A stretch of 45,971 bases of DNA, taken from positions 1-45,971 of the forward strand of contig JAUWLW010000024.1 of the NCBI GenBank assembly GCA_030613505.1, given 5' to 3'. The position numbers and the translations under genes were made by a program. Position 1 is the first letter of the stretch; each line of letters starts with the position of its first letter. The notes beneath the pieces were generated by a model. That model ran no database searches, was not told where the DNA came from, and was given only the letters and a program-made list of their open reading frames with translations. Of this stretch, positions 33,745 through 41,428 are shown piece after piece. The stretch comes from Candidatus Zixiibacteriota bacterium. GTDB taxonomy: Bacteria > RBG-13-66-14 > B26-G2 > WVWN01.

Positions 33745-34217
33745 GGAATTGCGTCGTAATCCTCGCGGTATACGCCTCGGTAGCGTTCGCGTGCCAAAGC
33801 GGGAACGAGCCGCGAAGCGTCGAGACGGCCGCCGTCGCGGAAACGGCCCGGCCCACACAGATTATCTTCCCGGAGGCGGCGCGGGCGGAGGCGCTGCTTA
33901 AGTCCGCCGGCATACCCATCGAGAATCGCGGCGACCTCACGCGCGAATTCCCCGACGGGTGCGTGTGGCACGCCGTCTACGGCAGCACGGGACCCGAGGT
34001 CATTCTCGAGGCGTTCGCGTTCGCGGACGACGGCCGCGCCCGGGAGTACGGCGCCGAGCGCAACGCCGAGCTGCTGGCGATGGACGTTTTGCGCGAATTC
34101 GCCGTGGCGGTCAACGGCTCGCTCGTCCTCGTGGCGTATTACGATCCCACGGAAGACGCCGACGCCAAGAAGGAGGCGCTGACGAGATTCGTCGAGGCCT
34201 TCGCCGGCGAGGAGTAG
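33741..34217 (+). CDS. Lipoprotein of unknown function ending the citrate operon
   Basis: 158 residues. The start overlaps the small-subunit stop (ATGA). A signal sequence with a lipobox (VAFAC, Cys18) is followed by a Ser/Glu-rich linker and a mixed alpha/beta domain (about 45-155) with no motif I recognise. The gene is the last of the operon, right before the terminator at 34240. It is probably anchored in a membrane facing the periplasm. Function unknown. Confidence 0.7.
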   Translation: MRNCVVILAVYASVAFACQSGNEPRSVETAAVAETARPTQIIFPEAARAEALLKSAGIPIENRGDLTREFPDGCVWHAVYGSTGPEVILEAFAFADDGRAREYGAERNAELLAMDVLREFAVAVNGSLVLVAYYDPTEDADAKKEALTRFVEAFAGEE

Positions 34218-34239
34218 CGGTTTTCAGGGACGATTTAAA

Positions 34240-34262
34240 AAGCCCGCCGTCGCGGCGGGCTT
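34240..34262. terminator. Bidirectional terminator between the citrate operon and the Fe-S gene
   Basis: AAGCCCGCCG / CGGCGGGCTT, a 10-bp stem with a TCG loop. The minus strand continues with TTTTTAAAT, a good T-tract for the convergent Fe-S gene; the plus strand has a weaker TTCTTACTTC. Confidence 0.85.
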
Positions 34263-34282
34263 CTTACTTCGCTCGCGAGGGG

Positions 34283-35077
34283 TTAAACGTGCGCGGCGAC
34301 GGCAGCTTCACCTCGTATAGTTACCGTAACGTCCTCGAAGGGTATGTCCTTGCCGGACGCTTCGAGGGCTTCTTTCGCCGCCTGAACCAGGCCGAAGCAA
34401 CAGGGAACCTCCATATGCAGGACCGTGACCTTGCGGACGTCGTTCTCGCGTAGTATGGCCGTCAGCTTGTCGCGGTAGAGCTCGACGTCGTCGAACTTCG
34501 GGCAGCCGATGACGATGGCCTTGCCGCGGAGGAAGTCGGAGTGGAAAGCGGCGTACGCGATGGGCGCGCAGTCCGCGGCCACGAGGAGCTCCGCGTTCTG
34601 GAAGTACGGCGCGTTGGGACTGACGAGGTAGAGCTTGACGGGCCACTGGCCGAGTTCCGATTTCAACTTTCCCTCTAAGGTCGCCTCCGGCTCGACGCAT
34701 TCTTCCTCCGCTTTTCGCCTTAGGTCCATAGTACGCGCGCCGGGGCAGCTGAAGGTGTGGCCGCCGGCGCCGTGGCTCGCGGCCGGCGTCTCTTCGTGCT
34801 CGTGGCGGTGAGCGCCCCCTTCGCGACCGAGCTCTTGGAGGTGTCCTTCCACCGCGGCGGCGTCGAACCCCTCGGCCGGCCGTTCCTCGATAGTAATAGC
34901 GCCTTGCGGGCAATCGCCCAGGCAGGCGCCCAGGCCGTCGCAATAGATTTCGCTCACGAGACGGGCTTTGCCGTCGACGATTTGGATGGCGCCTTCGGCG
35001 CAGGACGGTACGCACAGGCCGCAGCCGTCGCATAGGTCTTCGTCTATTTTAACTATTTTGCGGGTTACTTTAGCCAT
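34283..35077 (-). CDS. Ferredoxin-domain protein with His-rich linker
   Basis: 264 residues. The N-terminal ferredoxin domain (about 1-65) has one full CDGCGLCVPSC motif and a second CDGLGACLGDCP in which one Cys is Leu, a pattern seen in this family. A linker rich in His/Glu (HRHEHEE) and a FSCPGAR motif follow, then a C-terminal alpha/beta domain with IGCPKFDD and VPCCFGLV, adding more cysteines. It is likely cytoplasmic, binding Fe-S clusters and perhaps another metal. It is transcribed from a promoter with an FNR-like site and lies after the CRP/FNR-type regulator gene on the same strand, so it is probably the regulator's direct target. Homologues are common in anaerobes; the reaction is unknown. 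Confidence 0.85.
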   Translation of the reverse strand: MAKVTRKIVKIDEDLCDGCGLCVPSCAEGAIQIVDGKARLVSEIYCDGLGACLGDCPQGAITIEERPAEGFDAAAVEGHLQELGREGGAHRHEHEETPAASHGAGGHTFSCPGARTMDLRRKAEEECVEPEATLEGKLKSELGQWPVKLYLVSPNAPYFQNAELLVAADCAPIAYAAFHSDFLRGKAIVIGCPKFDDVELYRDKLTAILRENDVRKVTVLHMEVPCCFGLVQAAKEALEASGKDIPFEDVTVTIRGEAAVAAHV

Positions 35078-35123
35078 TTCGGACCTCCGATTTAAATTGG
35101 TTTTTCCCCTTTCTTTCGACGCT

Positions 35124-35169
35124 AGTATAAAGGCTGGTTAATAAGAAAGCCTTGATTTAGGTCAAGGCT
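35124..35169 (-). promoter_or_regulatory. FNR-like operator and promoter of the ferredoxin gene
   Basis: An inverted repeat AGCCTTGA-N6-TCAAGGCT (35148-35169) contains TTGAT-N4-GTCAA (35152-35165), one base off the FNR/DNR consensus TTGAT-N4-ATCAA. On the minus strand a TATACT -10 lies at 35129-35124; a start about seven bases on (near 35117) puts the operator centre at about -41.5, the class II activation position. There is no good -35, as expected for an activated promoter. Confidence 0.65.
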
Positions 35170-35194
35170 CGTAGTTTTTTCGGCGGGCCGCGGG

Positions 35195-35887
35195 CTAGTC
35201 GTTTTGGCTGCCGGCGACGAGCTGGAGCGAGGGTTTGTCTAAAATAATCAGCCGCCGGCCTTCGGATGCTACCAGGCCTGCGTCGGCCAGGCGCCTGAGG
35301 GTCCGGCTCAGCGTCTCGGGGACCGTCCCCAATTCCGCAGCGAGCGACGTTTTGGTTACGTCCAGCTCGACGAATTCGCGGCCGTCGGCGCCGGCTCGAG
35401 TCCGTTCCAGTAGGTACGACGCCAGCCGCGCCGGCACGTCCTTGAGGGTGAGCTTCTCCAGCACCGCGCTTATCTGGTGCAGGCGGACTGAGAGGGCGGC
35501 GATAATGTTGAGCGCCAAGTCCGGTTCGCTTTTGACAAGCGCCACGAACTCGCCGCGCGGCACTTCGACCGCGGCGGCGTCGTCGAGGGCCTGGGCCGTC
35601 GCGGGGTAGGGGACGCCCGCCAGCGCCGCGGCCTCGCCCACCAGGTCCCCTTCTCTCATGATTTTGATGATCAGCTCGCGGCCGTCGGCCGATTCCTTGA
35701 AGACCTTGACCTGGCCGACGGCGACGACGTAGAAGGCCGCGGCGTCGTCCCCTTCGCGGAAGAGGACCTCTCCTTTGCCGAACTCCCGGAAGACGCAGCG
35801 CTCGGCTACGCGGTTTACGTCGGCGGGGGCGAGGTTTTTAAACAGCGGCGACGCGGCCAGGGCCGCCGCTTTAACGTTATCCGTCAT
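35195..35887 (-). CDS. CRP/FNR-family transcriptional regulator (DNR/FNR-like)
   Basis: 230 residues from ATG 35887, preceded by GAGGATA. A cyclic-nucleotide-binding-like beta-roll (about 10-120) contains the GDLVGEAAAL motif. A dimerisation helix (about 125-160) and a winged helix-turn-helix follow, with recognition helix VPETLSRTLRRL. Glu191, Ser194 and Arg195 (E-x2-S-R) match FNR, so TTGAT half-sites are expected. The N-terminus has no cysteine cluster, so it is not an Fe-S oxygen sensor of FNR type; NO, heme or a ligand is possible (DNR-like). The gene lies upstream of the ferredoxin gene on the same strand and divergent from the dehydrogenase gene. Confidence 0.88.
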   Translation of the reverse strand: MTDNVKAAALAASPLFKNLAPADVNRVAERCVFREFGKGEVLFREGDDAAAFYVVAVGQVKVFKESADGRELIIKIMREGDLVGEAAALAGVPYPATAQALDDAAAVEVPRGEFVALVKSEPDLALNIIAALSVRLHQISAVLEKLTLKDVPARLASYLLERTRAGADGREFVELDVTKTSLAAELGTVPETLSRTLRRLADAGLVASEGRRLIILDKPSLQLVAGSQND

Positions 35888-35917
35888 TTCGGTATCCTCG
35901 CTGGCTCCGGAAAACAA

Positions 35918-35946
35918 TTGAGAACAGCCTTATTTTAATTTAATAT
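35918..35946 (+). promoter_or_regulatory. Sigma70-type promoter of the dehydrogenase gene
   Basis: TTGAGA (35918-35923), 17-base spacer, TAATAT (35941-35946), in the divergent space between the regulator gene and the dehydrogenase gene. The predicted leader is about 26 bases. Confidence 0.65.
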
Positions 35947-35978
35947 ATACGCTAAAGCAAGTTCCCAAACGAGTTTTT

Positions 35979-37097
35979 ATGGCTAAGTATAAAATTGCGT
36001 GGCTGCCGGGCGACGGGATAGGCCGCGACGTTATGGAGGCGGCGCGCCTCGTGCTGGAGCGCCTCGCGCTCGACGCCGAGTACGTCCCGGGCGACATCGG
36101 CTGGGGGTTCTGGTGTGCGGAGGGCAACCCGCTGCCCGAGCGCACCAAGGAGCTTATGCGCGGGACCGATTGCGCGCTCTTCGGCGCCATAACCTCCAAA
36201 CCCAAGGACGAGGCCGCACGCGAGCTCGCGCCCGAGCTCCAGGACAAGGGCTGCGTCTACTATTCGCCCATCGTCCGTTTGCGCCAGGAGTTCGACCTCT
36301 ACGTGAATATGCGGCCTTGCAAGGCGTACGCCGGCAACTCCCTCAACTACCGCGACGACGTCGACCTCGTCATCTTCCGCGAGAACACCGAGGGCCTGTA
36401 CTCCGGCGTGGAGTGGTCTCCCGTACCGCCGGCGGTGTACGACTGCCTTATGGCCAACCACAAGAAGATGGCGGCCTTCGCGGGCGTCCCGCTGGACGAG
36501 CTCGCCATCTCGACGCGCATCATGACGAAGAAGGCTTGCGCGCGCATCGTACGCGCCGCGTTCGAGTTCGCTACGAAGAAAGGCCGCAAGTCGGTAACGA
36601 TGGTGGAGAAGCCCAACGTCCTGCGGGAGACCGGCGGCCTTATGGTCCGGGCCGCGCGCGAGGTGGCGAAGGACTACCCGGGTGTCGAGCTGTGGGAGGC
36701 CAACGTCGACGCCATGGCGATGTGGCTCGTCAAGAACCCGCAGGACTACGACGTGCTGGTGGCGGAGAACATGTTCGGCGACATCATCTCGGACGAGGCG
36801 GCGCAGCTCGTCGGCGGCCTGGGGTTCGCCTGCGCCGGCAACATAGGCGACGACTACGCCGTCTTCGAGCCCACGCACGGCTCGGCGCCCAAGTACGCGG
36901 GCCAATATAAAGTCAACCCGACGGCGATGCTCTTGGCGACGCGGATGATGCTGGAGTACCTGGGCGAGAAGGATAAGGCCGCGGCGTTGGAGAACGCCGT
37001 CGCCGCCGTCATCGCCGAGGGCCGCGTCCGCACGTACGACATGGGCGGCGCAAGCTCCACCCTGGAGATGGCGGAGGCGGTGGCGGCACGGGTTTAA
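35979..37097 (+). CDS. Isocitrate / homoisocitrate / isopropylmalate dehydrogenase family enzyme
   Basis: 372 residues, one-domain type. Conserved LPGDGIGRDV, RENTEGLYSG, the Y/K catalytic region, Asp-rich metal site (DIISDEAAQL) and HGSAPKYAG. The substrate loop reads SPIVRLRQEFDLYVNMRP, close to archaeal-type homoisocitrate/isopropylmalate enzymes but with the isocitrate-type Ser. APKYAG matches the Lys-Tyr pair of NADP-dependent isocitrate dehydrogenases rather than the Asp-Ile of NAD types. In this neighbourhood isocitrate is the simplest substrate, giving 2-oxoglutarate, but specificity is not settled. Own promoter; hicBA follow within 20 bases. Confidence 0.85.
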   Translation: MAKYKIAWLPGDGIGRDVMEAARLVLERLALDAEYVPGDIGWGFWCAEGNPLPERTKELMRGTDCALFGAITSKPKDEAARELAPELQDKGCVYYSPIVRLRQEFDLYVNMRPCKAYAGNSLNYRDDVDLVIFRENTEGLYSGVEWSPVPPAVYDCLMANHKKMAAFAGVPLDELAISTRIMTKKACARIVRAAFEFATKKGRKSVTMVEKPNVLRETGGLMVRAAREVAKDYPGVELWEANVDAMAMWLVKNPQDYDVLVAENMFGDIISDEAAQLVGGLGFACAGNIGDDYAVFEPTHGSAPKYAGQYKVNPTAMLLATRMMLEYLGEKDKAAALENAVAAVIAEGRVRTYDMGGASSTLEMAEAVAARV

Positions 37098-37116
37098 ATA
37101 GTTCGAGGAGTTGAAA

Positions 37117-37359
37117 ATGGCAGAGGTCTTAATAAAATTACATCTCGAGCCCCTCGACGAAGGCGGGTACGTCGCCACCAGCGACGACGTCCCGGGCTTA
37201 GTGGTCGAAGGGCGGACCATCGCGGAAACGGTGGAGTTCGCCCAGGACGCGGTGCGTAAGTTGTATGAGTCGTACCTGGAACACGGCGACCCCATACCGC
37301 CCAAATTAATAGAAGCGGCCGAAGGCGAGTTTGAGTTACTGGTGCCGGTGGCGGTATAG
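37117..37359 (+). CDS. hicB: HicB-like antitoxin
   Basis: About 80 residues from ATG 37117, seven bases after GAGGAG. HicB fold start: L-H-L-E-P-L-D-E-G-G-Y-V-A-T-S-D-D-V-P-G, then a G-R-T-I-A-E-T pattern and the degenerate RNase-H-like core. There is no C-terminal DNA-binding extension. The gene overlaps the next frame by one base. Order is antitoxin before toxin, reverse of the E. coli arrangement but common. It sits directly after the dehydrogenase gene and may share its transcript. Confidence 0.87.
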   Translation: MAEVLIKLHLEPLDEGGYVATSDDVPGLVVEGRTIAETVEFAQDAVRKLYESYLEHGDPIPPKLIEAAEGEFELLVPVAV

Positions 37360-37583
37360 TGGGGCGGTTGGCGGGTTTTACTTACGCCGACGTGGCGGCG
37401 AAATTAAGGCGGGCCGGTTTCAAGTTCGACCGAAGCGCTAAGGGCAGCCACGAAATTTGGCGGAACCCGGCTAACTGCCGGCGTACGATGGTACCGTACC
37501 GTAAGGGTGATATGCCGGAGGGCACGTTGCGCGCTATTGTTAAACAGGCCGGGTTGACGGTAGACGGGTTTTTGAAGTTGTAA
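37359..37583 (+). CDS. hicA: HicA-like toxin
   Basis: 74 residues starting at GTG overlapping the hicB stop. Short dsRBD-like fold with the A-x-x-L-R-R-A-G-F motif, the catalytic-type His31 in KGSHEIW, and the P-x-x-K-x-x-M-P-x-G-T-L-R motif. HicA toxins are mRNA interferases neutralised by HicB. All key positions are intact, so the pair looks functional. Confidence 0.9.
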   Translation: MGRLAGFTYADVAAKLRRAGFKFDRSAKGSHEIWRNPANCRRTMVPYRKGDMPEGTLRAIVKQAGLTVDGFLKL

Positions 37584-37721
37584 TAAGAGCCGGCATCGAT
37601 TGCCTACCGATAGCTTTTAGCCTTCCTTTCGAGGAAGCGGCGCTCCTATCAACGCGAACGCGTTTTATAAAATAAGCGGATCCGAAACATCCACCACGGT
37701 TATGTACCTTAGTTTGAGCTT

Positions 37722-38621
37722 ATGACCACTAAAGATAAGCCGGCGCTCGAGCCTCCGGCCATACGCATCGACAAAGTAAAGTGCACCGCCTGCAACATCT
37801 GCGTCGAGGCGTGCCCCCAGGAAGTCTACGAGCTCGCCGAATTCGCCGTCGTGGCGCACCCGGAGCGGTGCATCAGCTGCGGCCACTGCGTCGCGCTGTG
37901 TCCGGAGGACGCCGTCGAACACGAGGCTTACCCGGAGGGCACGATTAAGGCCCTCGGCGCCAGGAAGGTCCCCACCGCGGCGGCGCTGGAGACGCTCTTG
38001 CGCGCCCGGCGCTCGGTGCGCAACTTCAAGGACAAACCGGTTTCCCGAGAGGCGGTGGAGGAGCTGGTGCGTCGGGCGCTGTCGTCGTACCCCAGCGTAC
38101 ACAACCTCCGGCCGGTTCGGGTGCTGGCGCTGAGCGAGGCCGAGCGCATCCGCCGCGTCCGCGACGCGACGGCGGAGTGGTACCGGACGGCGGTGCGGCG
38201 CCTAAAGAACCCCATCCTCCGCACCGTCTACGGCGCCGTGGCCGAGCGCGAGGACAAGCTGGGGGCGTACGCCCTGGTGGACGATATGAAGCGGCTGGTC
38301 GAGGCGTACGACGCCGGCCGCGACGACCTCTTCCACGACGCGCCGGTAGTCCTCGTCCTCCACGCGCCGGTGGCGACGGTCATGCCGCGGGAGACGGTGC
38401 ACTACGCCGCGGCGCAGCTCGTCATGATGGCGACGGCCATGGGCCTGGGGACGTGCTTCGTAGGCTGGTTGACCGCGGCCGCGGCCCGCAGCGGCGATGT
38501 CAGAGAAGCGCTTGGCTTGCCGGAAGACTACGCCGTCTACGCCGCGTTAGCTCTCGGTTACCCCAAATATAAATACCGCTGCGCCATAGGCCGCGGCGCG
38601 CCCGAAATCGAGTGGCGCTAG
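37722..38621 (+). CDS. Nitroreductase with N-terminal 2x[4Fe-4S] ferredoxin domain
   Basis: 299 residues. The N-terminal part (about 10-70) has two complete motifs, CTACNICVEACP and CISCGHCVALCP. The rest is a nitroreductase fold with the FMN-binding ARRSVRNFKDKPV motif, a His-Asn at the SVHNLRP position and GLGTCFVGW. Ferredoxin-coupled nitroreductases transfer electrons to FMN, then to an unsaturated or nitro substrate. The physiological substrate is unknown. The gene stands alone after a 138-base gap that contains no clear gene. Confidence 0.9.
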   Translation: MTTKDKPALEPPAIRIDKVKCTACNICVEACPQEVYELAEFAVVAHPERCISCGHCVALCPEDAVEHEAYPEGTIKALGARKVPTAAALETLLRARRSVRNFKDKPVSREAVEELVRRALSSYPSVHNLRPVRVLALSEAERIRRVRDATAEWYRTAVRRLKNPILRTVYGAVAEREDKLGAYALVDDMKRLVEAYDAGRDDLFHDAPVVLVLHAPVATVMPRETVHYAAAQLVMMATAMGLGTCFVGWLTAAAARSGDVREALGLPEDYAVYAALALGYPKYKYRCAIGRGAPEIEWR

Positions 38622-38712
38622 CGCGGTCGCCAACCCCGGCGGCGGGGGCTAATCGATAAGGTAAACGAGAGATCCCGGGCGTAACGGCCCCGTTTTCTAA
38701 GGAGCTTAACTT

Positions 38713-39852
38713 ATGTGGAACGGTCTTTATTTACCTACCGCGGGGCTAATCCTCGTCTTTGTGTTTTTATTAATCGCGTTTAAGGTCCGTTTGAGATGGA
38801 TAGAAATAACGAGGGTAGTTAAAGGAGATACGTTTTGGAGGGATACTATTGTCCACATAGTACTGTTATTTATATTTATTATATTAATGGTCGGTATATT
38901 GGAAGCGGCTTGGAATCAACGTGGCCCGTTTAAGGCGGTTGAACGGGATATAATATTAAAAGGACTAATCTACCCTATTATCGTAGCATTAATCTGCCTA
39001 ATATTTGTCGGTATTTACAAGAATTGGTACAGAGTCGCAGTCGAAAAGAAAAAATTCCTACCCGAAAGAATAGAAGGAGAACCACGCGAAAAAACACGAA
39101 AGGTCCCTAAAATAATGGTTAGCTTCCGATGGTCCAAACCCGAAATAATAATTGCGGCTTCCTCGCAAGAGTTCATTATACCTAATATCGTTAATTTGTT
39201 TCTCCCGTTAGAAAGGCTCGGTAATGTCACGTTGATGCGGGCGCCCCAGGAATTAAGGAACCGAAGATATAAGATAGCCGTAGTAATAGGTACTAAGGAT
39301 TTTTTTACTAGCGGCGGTTTATACGGGACCGAGGAAAAACGGACAGAATTCCATAACGAACTAATCGAATTCCTCGATAGGGGTAATTACCTTATCGCAA
39401 CCCACGATTGTCATTTTTGGGATAAGATAGGGACATTTGGCGAACCTCGTACCGAGTTCGAAGTTATACCGAAAATACGTGACCACCCTATTTGTAAGGA
39501 CGTTAATACTTTTACGATACAATCCGAAGGGTCTCAACTGCCGGATAATAATAAAGATCCTATAGCTATTAACAAGACCACGGACGCCAAAGGTTATTTG
39601 GAATTGTTTTTCGCTAAAGCGAAAATACCTGAGAACTCCCCCTCTAAGGAAGAAACCATAAACCGTTTACGAGGGGGTATTACATTATCGGAATTCCCGG
39701 CGGTTTGGTTATTAAAATACCGTAGTAGAAATTATAATATATTCTATTCTTATATGGGCCATGATCATCGTATCTACTATACTCCCGATCTTTTACGTTT
39801 AATAACTAACGCCGCCGCTTACTTTTCTAAAGCGGCTAGGAGGTTTTTATGA
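38713..39852 (+). CDS. Membrane-anchored ThuA-like protein, AT-rich
   Basis: 379 residues. Three N-terminal membrane helices (about 6-24, 46-66, 85-105) are followed by a cytoplasmic or periplasmic alpha/beta domain that matches the ThuA (trehalose-utilisation, glutamine-amidotransferase-like) fold. Signs are YKIAVVIG, the LIEFLDRGNYLIATHD helix-strand, a FEVIPKIRDHPICKDV segment and the terminal FYSYMGHDHRIYYTPD, which fits the family's HPI and GH motifs. Base composition falls to about 42% GC in a sampled line against over 65% in neighbours, and codon use is AT-biased, so recent acquisition is likely. AAGGAGC precedes the ATG. The function is not predicted; ThuA-domain roles are themselves poorly known. 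Confidence 0.7.
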   Translation: MWNGLYLPTAGLILVFVFLLIAFKVRLRWIEITRVVKGDTFWRDTIVHIVLLFIFIILMVGILEAAWNQRGPFKAVERDIILKGLIYPIIVALICLIFVGIYKNWYRVAVEKKKFLPERIEGEPREKTRKVPKIMVSFRWSKPEIIIAASSQEFIIPNIVNLFLPLERLGNVTLMRAPQELRNRRYKIAVVIGTKDFFTSGGLYGTEEKRTEFHNELIEFLDRGNYLIATHDCHFWDKIGTFGEPRTEFEVIPKIRDHPICKDVNTFTIQSEGSQLPDNNKDPIAINKTTDAKGYLELFFAKAKIPENSPSKEETINRLRGGITLSEFPAVWLLKYRSRNYNIFYSYMGHDHRIYYTPDLLRLITNAAAYFSKAARRFL

Positions 39853-40217
39853 GTATTAGACTCGTACTTACCATGCTATCCGTTTTCGCGTCCTTCGCCC
39901 TCGCCGCGGCGGCCTTGGGCGACGTCGCCGGCGAATACCGCGGCGGAGGTACCAACCCGGGCGGCCAGGGCTCGTATACCTGCGACGTCAAGATAACGAG
40001 GTCGGGCGACGTATACGAGGTCCAATGGTTCTTCGACGGCGCCCTCGGCTACGAAGGCGTCGGCATCGTGAAGGACGGCCTCTTCTGCGTGGGCTACGCC
40101 TCCGGCCAGGGGTACGGCGTCGTCGTGTACGAGGTCAAGGGCGGCGGTACGTTGGAGGGGATCTGGACGACGCCCGATTTCGACGGCCTCGGCCGGGAGA
40201 CGCTGACGAAGAAATAG
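39849..40217 (+). CDS. Small secreted protein with repeat domain (copy 1)
   Basis: 122 residues, start overlapping the ThuA-like stop (ATGA). A signal peptide (about 1-22) is followed by a domain of about 95 residues with GGGTNPGG, Y-x-C-D-V-K-I-T, W-F-F-D-G and LGYEGVGI motifs. The next gene encodes the same domain, and the surrounding GC-rich composition returns here. Function unknown; a small beta-rich surface or periplasmic domain is likely. Confidence 0.7.
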   Translation: MSIRLVLTMLSVFASFALAAAALGDVAGEYRGGGTNPGGQGSYTCDVKITRSGDVYEVQWFFDGALGYEGVGIVKDGLFCVGYASGQGYGVVVYEVKGGGTLEGIWTTPDFDGLGRETLTKK

Positions 40218-40238
40218 ACCCGCGAACGGAGGATGACG

Positions 40239-40673
40239 ATGGAGAAGTGGTTGCGCTTGGCGGCGGTGCTCGTCCTGGCGTGCTCGTTTTGCGCTTGTAA
40301 AAAGCTGAAGGAGATGAGAGAGGGCCCGGGCGGGCCGTTGCCCTTCGGCGAGGGCGGCACGGAACACGCGGGCGTCGCCGGCGTCGAAGGCAGTTACACG
40401 GGTTCCGGCACCAACCCCGACGGCGGCTCCTACGAGTGCGACGTGACGGTTTCGCGCGAGGGCGACGCGTATAACGTGGCGTGGTACTTCGACGGCCGGC
40501 TCGGCTACGAGGGCACCGGCATCCTGAAGGGGAGCACGTTCGTGGTCGGCTTCACCAACCCGCAGGGCTACGGCGTCGTCGCGTACGCCGTAAAACGCGA
40601 CGGCTCCCTCGACGGGACGTGGGCCGGGAAAGGCGGCTCGAAGCTCGGCACCGAGAAGTTAAACAGGAAATAA
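40239..40673 (+). CDS. Lipoprotein-like small secreted protein (copy 2)
   Basis: About 144 residues from ATG 40239, six bases after GGAGG. A lipoprotein-like signal (VLVLAC or SFCAC) and a linker precede the same domain as copy 1: SGTNPDGG, YECDVTVS, WYFDGRLGYEGTGI, PQGYGVVAY and GTWAGKGG. Two tandem paralogues differ in their N-terminal export signals. Cys placement differs, so the domain is probably not disulfide-defined. Function unknown. Confidence 0.72.
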   Translation: MEKWLRLAAVLVLACSFCACKKLKEMREGPGGPLPFGEGGTEHAGVAGVEGSYTGSGTNPDGGSYECDVTVSREGDAYNVAWYFDGRLGYEGTGILKGSTFVVGFTNPQGYGVVAYAVKRDGSLDGTWAGKGGSKLGTEKLNRK

Positions 40674-40713
40674 GAAGTCCGACGGTTAAGCTGCGGTTAA
40701 GGAGGGATTATCT

Positions 40714-41400
40714 ATGCGTTGGGCGGTACTTTTATTCGCGGCCGCGATTTCCGTTGCGTGCGCGTATGCTAACAGCGTTGCGTTTGATTTTATGGTCGGC
40801 GCCTGGGCGGTGGAACGGTATGGGTCCGGGGCCGGTTATACCACGAGAGGAGGACCGTGCGTAGCGGCCGACTTCCGATTACCCCGGGGTACGATTGCGT
40901 ACGAGGCGACTTTTAATTACCGAGGCTACAACGGCGTCCAGACCGACGCGTCCGTATTAGGTCTTGAAAACAGACTTCCGATATACTTCACCGGCGCACC
41001 CTTAAGGGTATATGCCGCGCCAAGCCTGGGGTTTTGGCGATTCGCGTACGACTTTAACATTTTTCCCAGTTACATAGGGGGCGATCCTGATTTCGCCTTC
41101 TCGCTAGGCGGGAACTTGGGTTTGCGCGTCGTAGCCGGGAGAGAAGGTTCGTACCTGGATGTCTCGTACGGCTACCAGGGGACGAAAGTCACGGGCCCCT
41201 CCGCTTTTTTCGCAAGCCGCCGGATATTGAGGGCCAAAGGCAATATCGGCATTACGTCCCACGTGGGTTTCGGCCTAGAGGCGGGGACCGTCGAAGAAGG
41301 GTGGTCTTTCGTAGCCGTGGACACCCGGACGACGGAAGTACTATCTACGTTTTACGCCGGGTCGCCTTACCTGATGTTCGGCCCCAGTTTCTCGTTTTAA
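40714..41400 (+). CDS. Exported barrel-like protein, unknown
   Basis: 228 residues. AAGGAGG before the ATG, then a signal peptide ending in AYA-N. The mature part alternates aromatic and Gly-rich strands (YEATFNYRGYNG, LGGNLGLRVVAG, LDVSYGYQG) and ends in LMFGPSFSF with a terminal Phe, as expected for a small outer-membrane beta-barrel. It shares the general look of the barrel-like protein at 17103 but no clear motif. Function unknown. Confidence 0.68.
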   Translation: MRWAVLLFAAAISVACAYANSVAFDFMVGAWAVERYGSGAGYTTRGGPCVAADFRLPRGTIAYEATFNYRGYNGVQTDASVLGLENRLPIYFTGAPLRVYAAPSLGFWRFAYDFNIFPSYIGGDPDFAFSLGGNLGLRVVAGREGSYLDVSYGYQGTKVTGPSAFFASRRILRAKGNIGITSHVGFGLEAGTVEEGWSFVAVDTRTTEVLSTFYAGSPYLMFGPSFSF

Positions 41401-41428
41401 CGTCATGCCTTAGTTTGGTGACCAGCCC

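Noticed and set aside
35148-35169. The inverted repeat as a terminator of the regulator gene
   Set aside because: The stem is only 8 bp with a weak T-tract, whereas its core fits an FNR site at a class II spacing. A dual role is possible.
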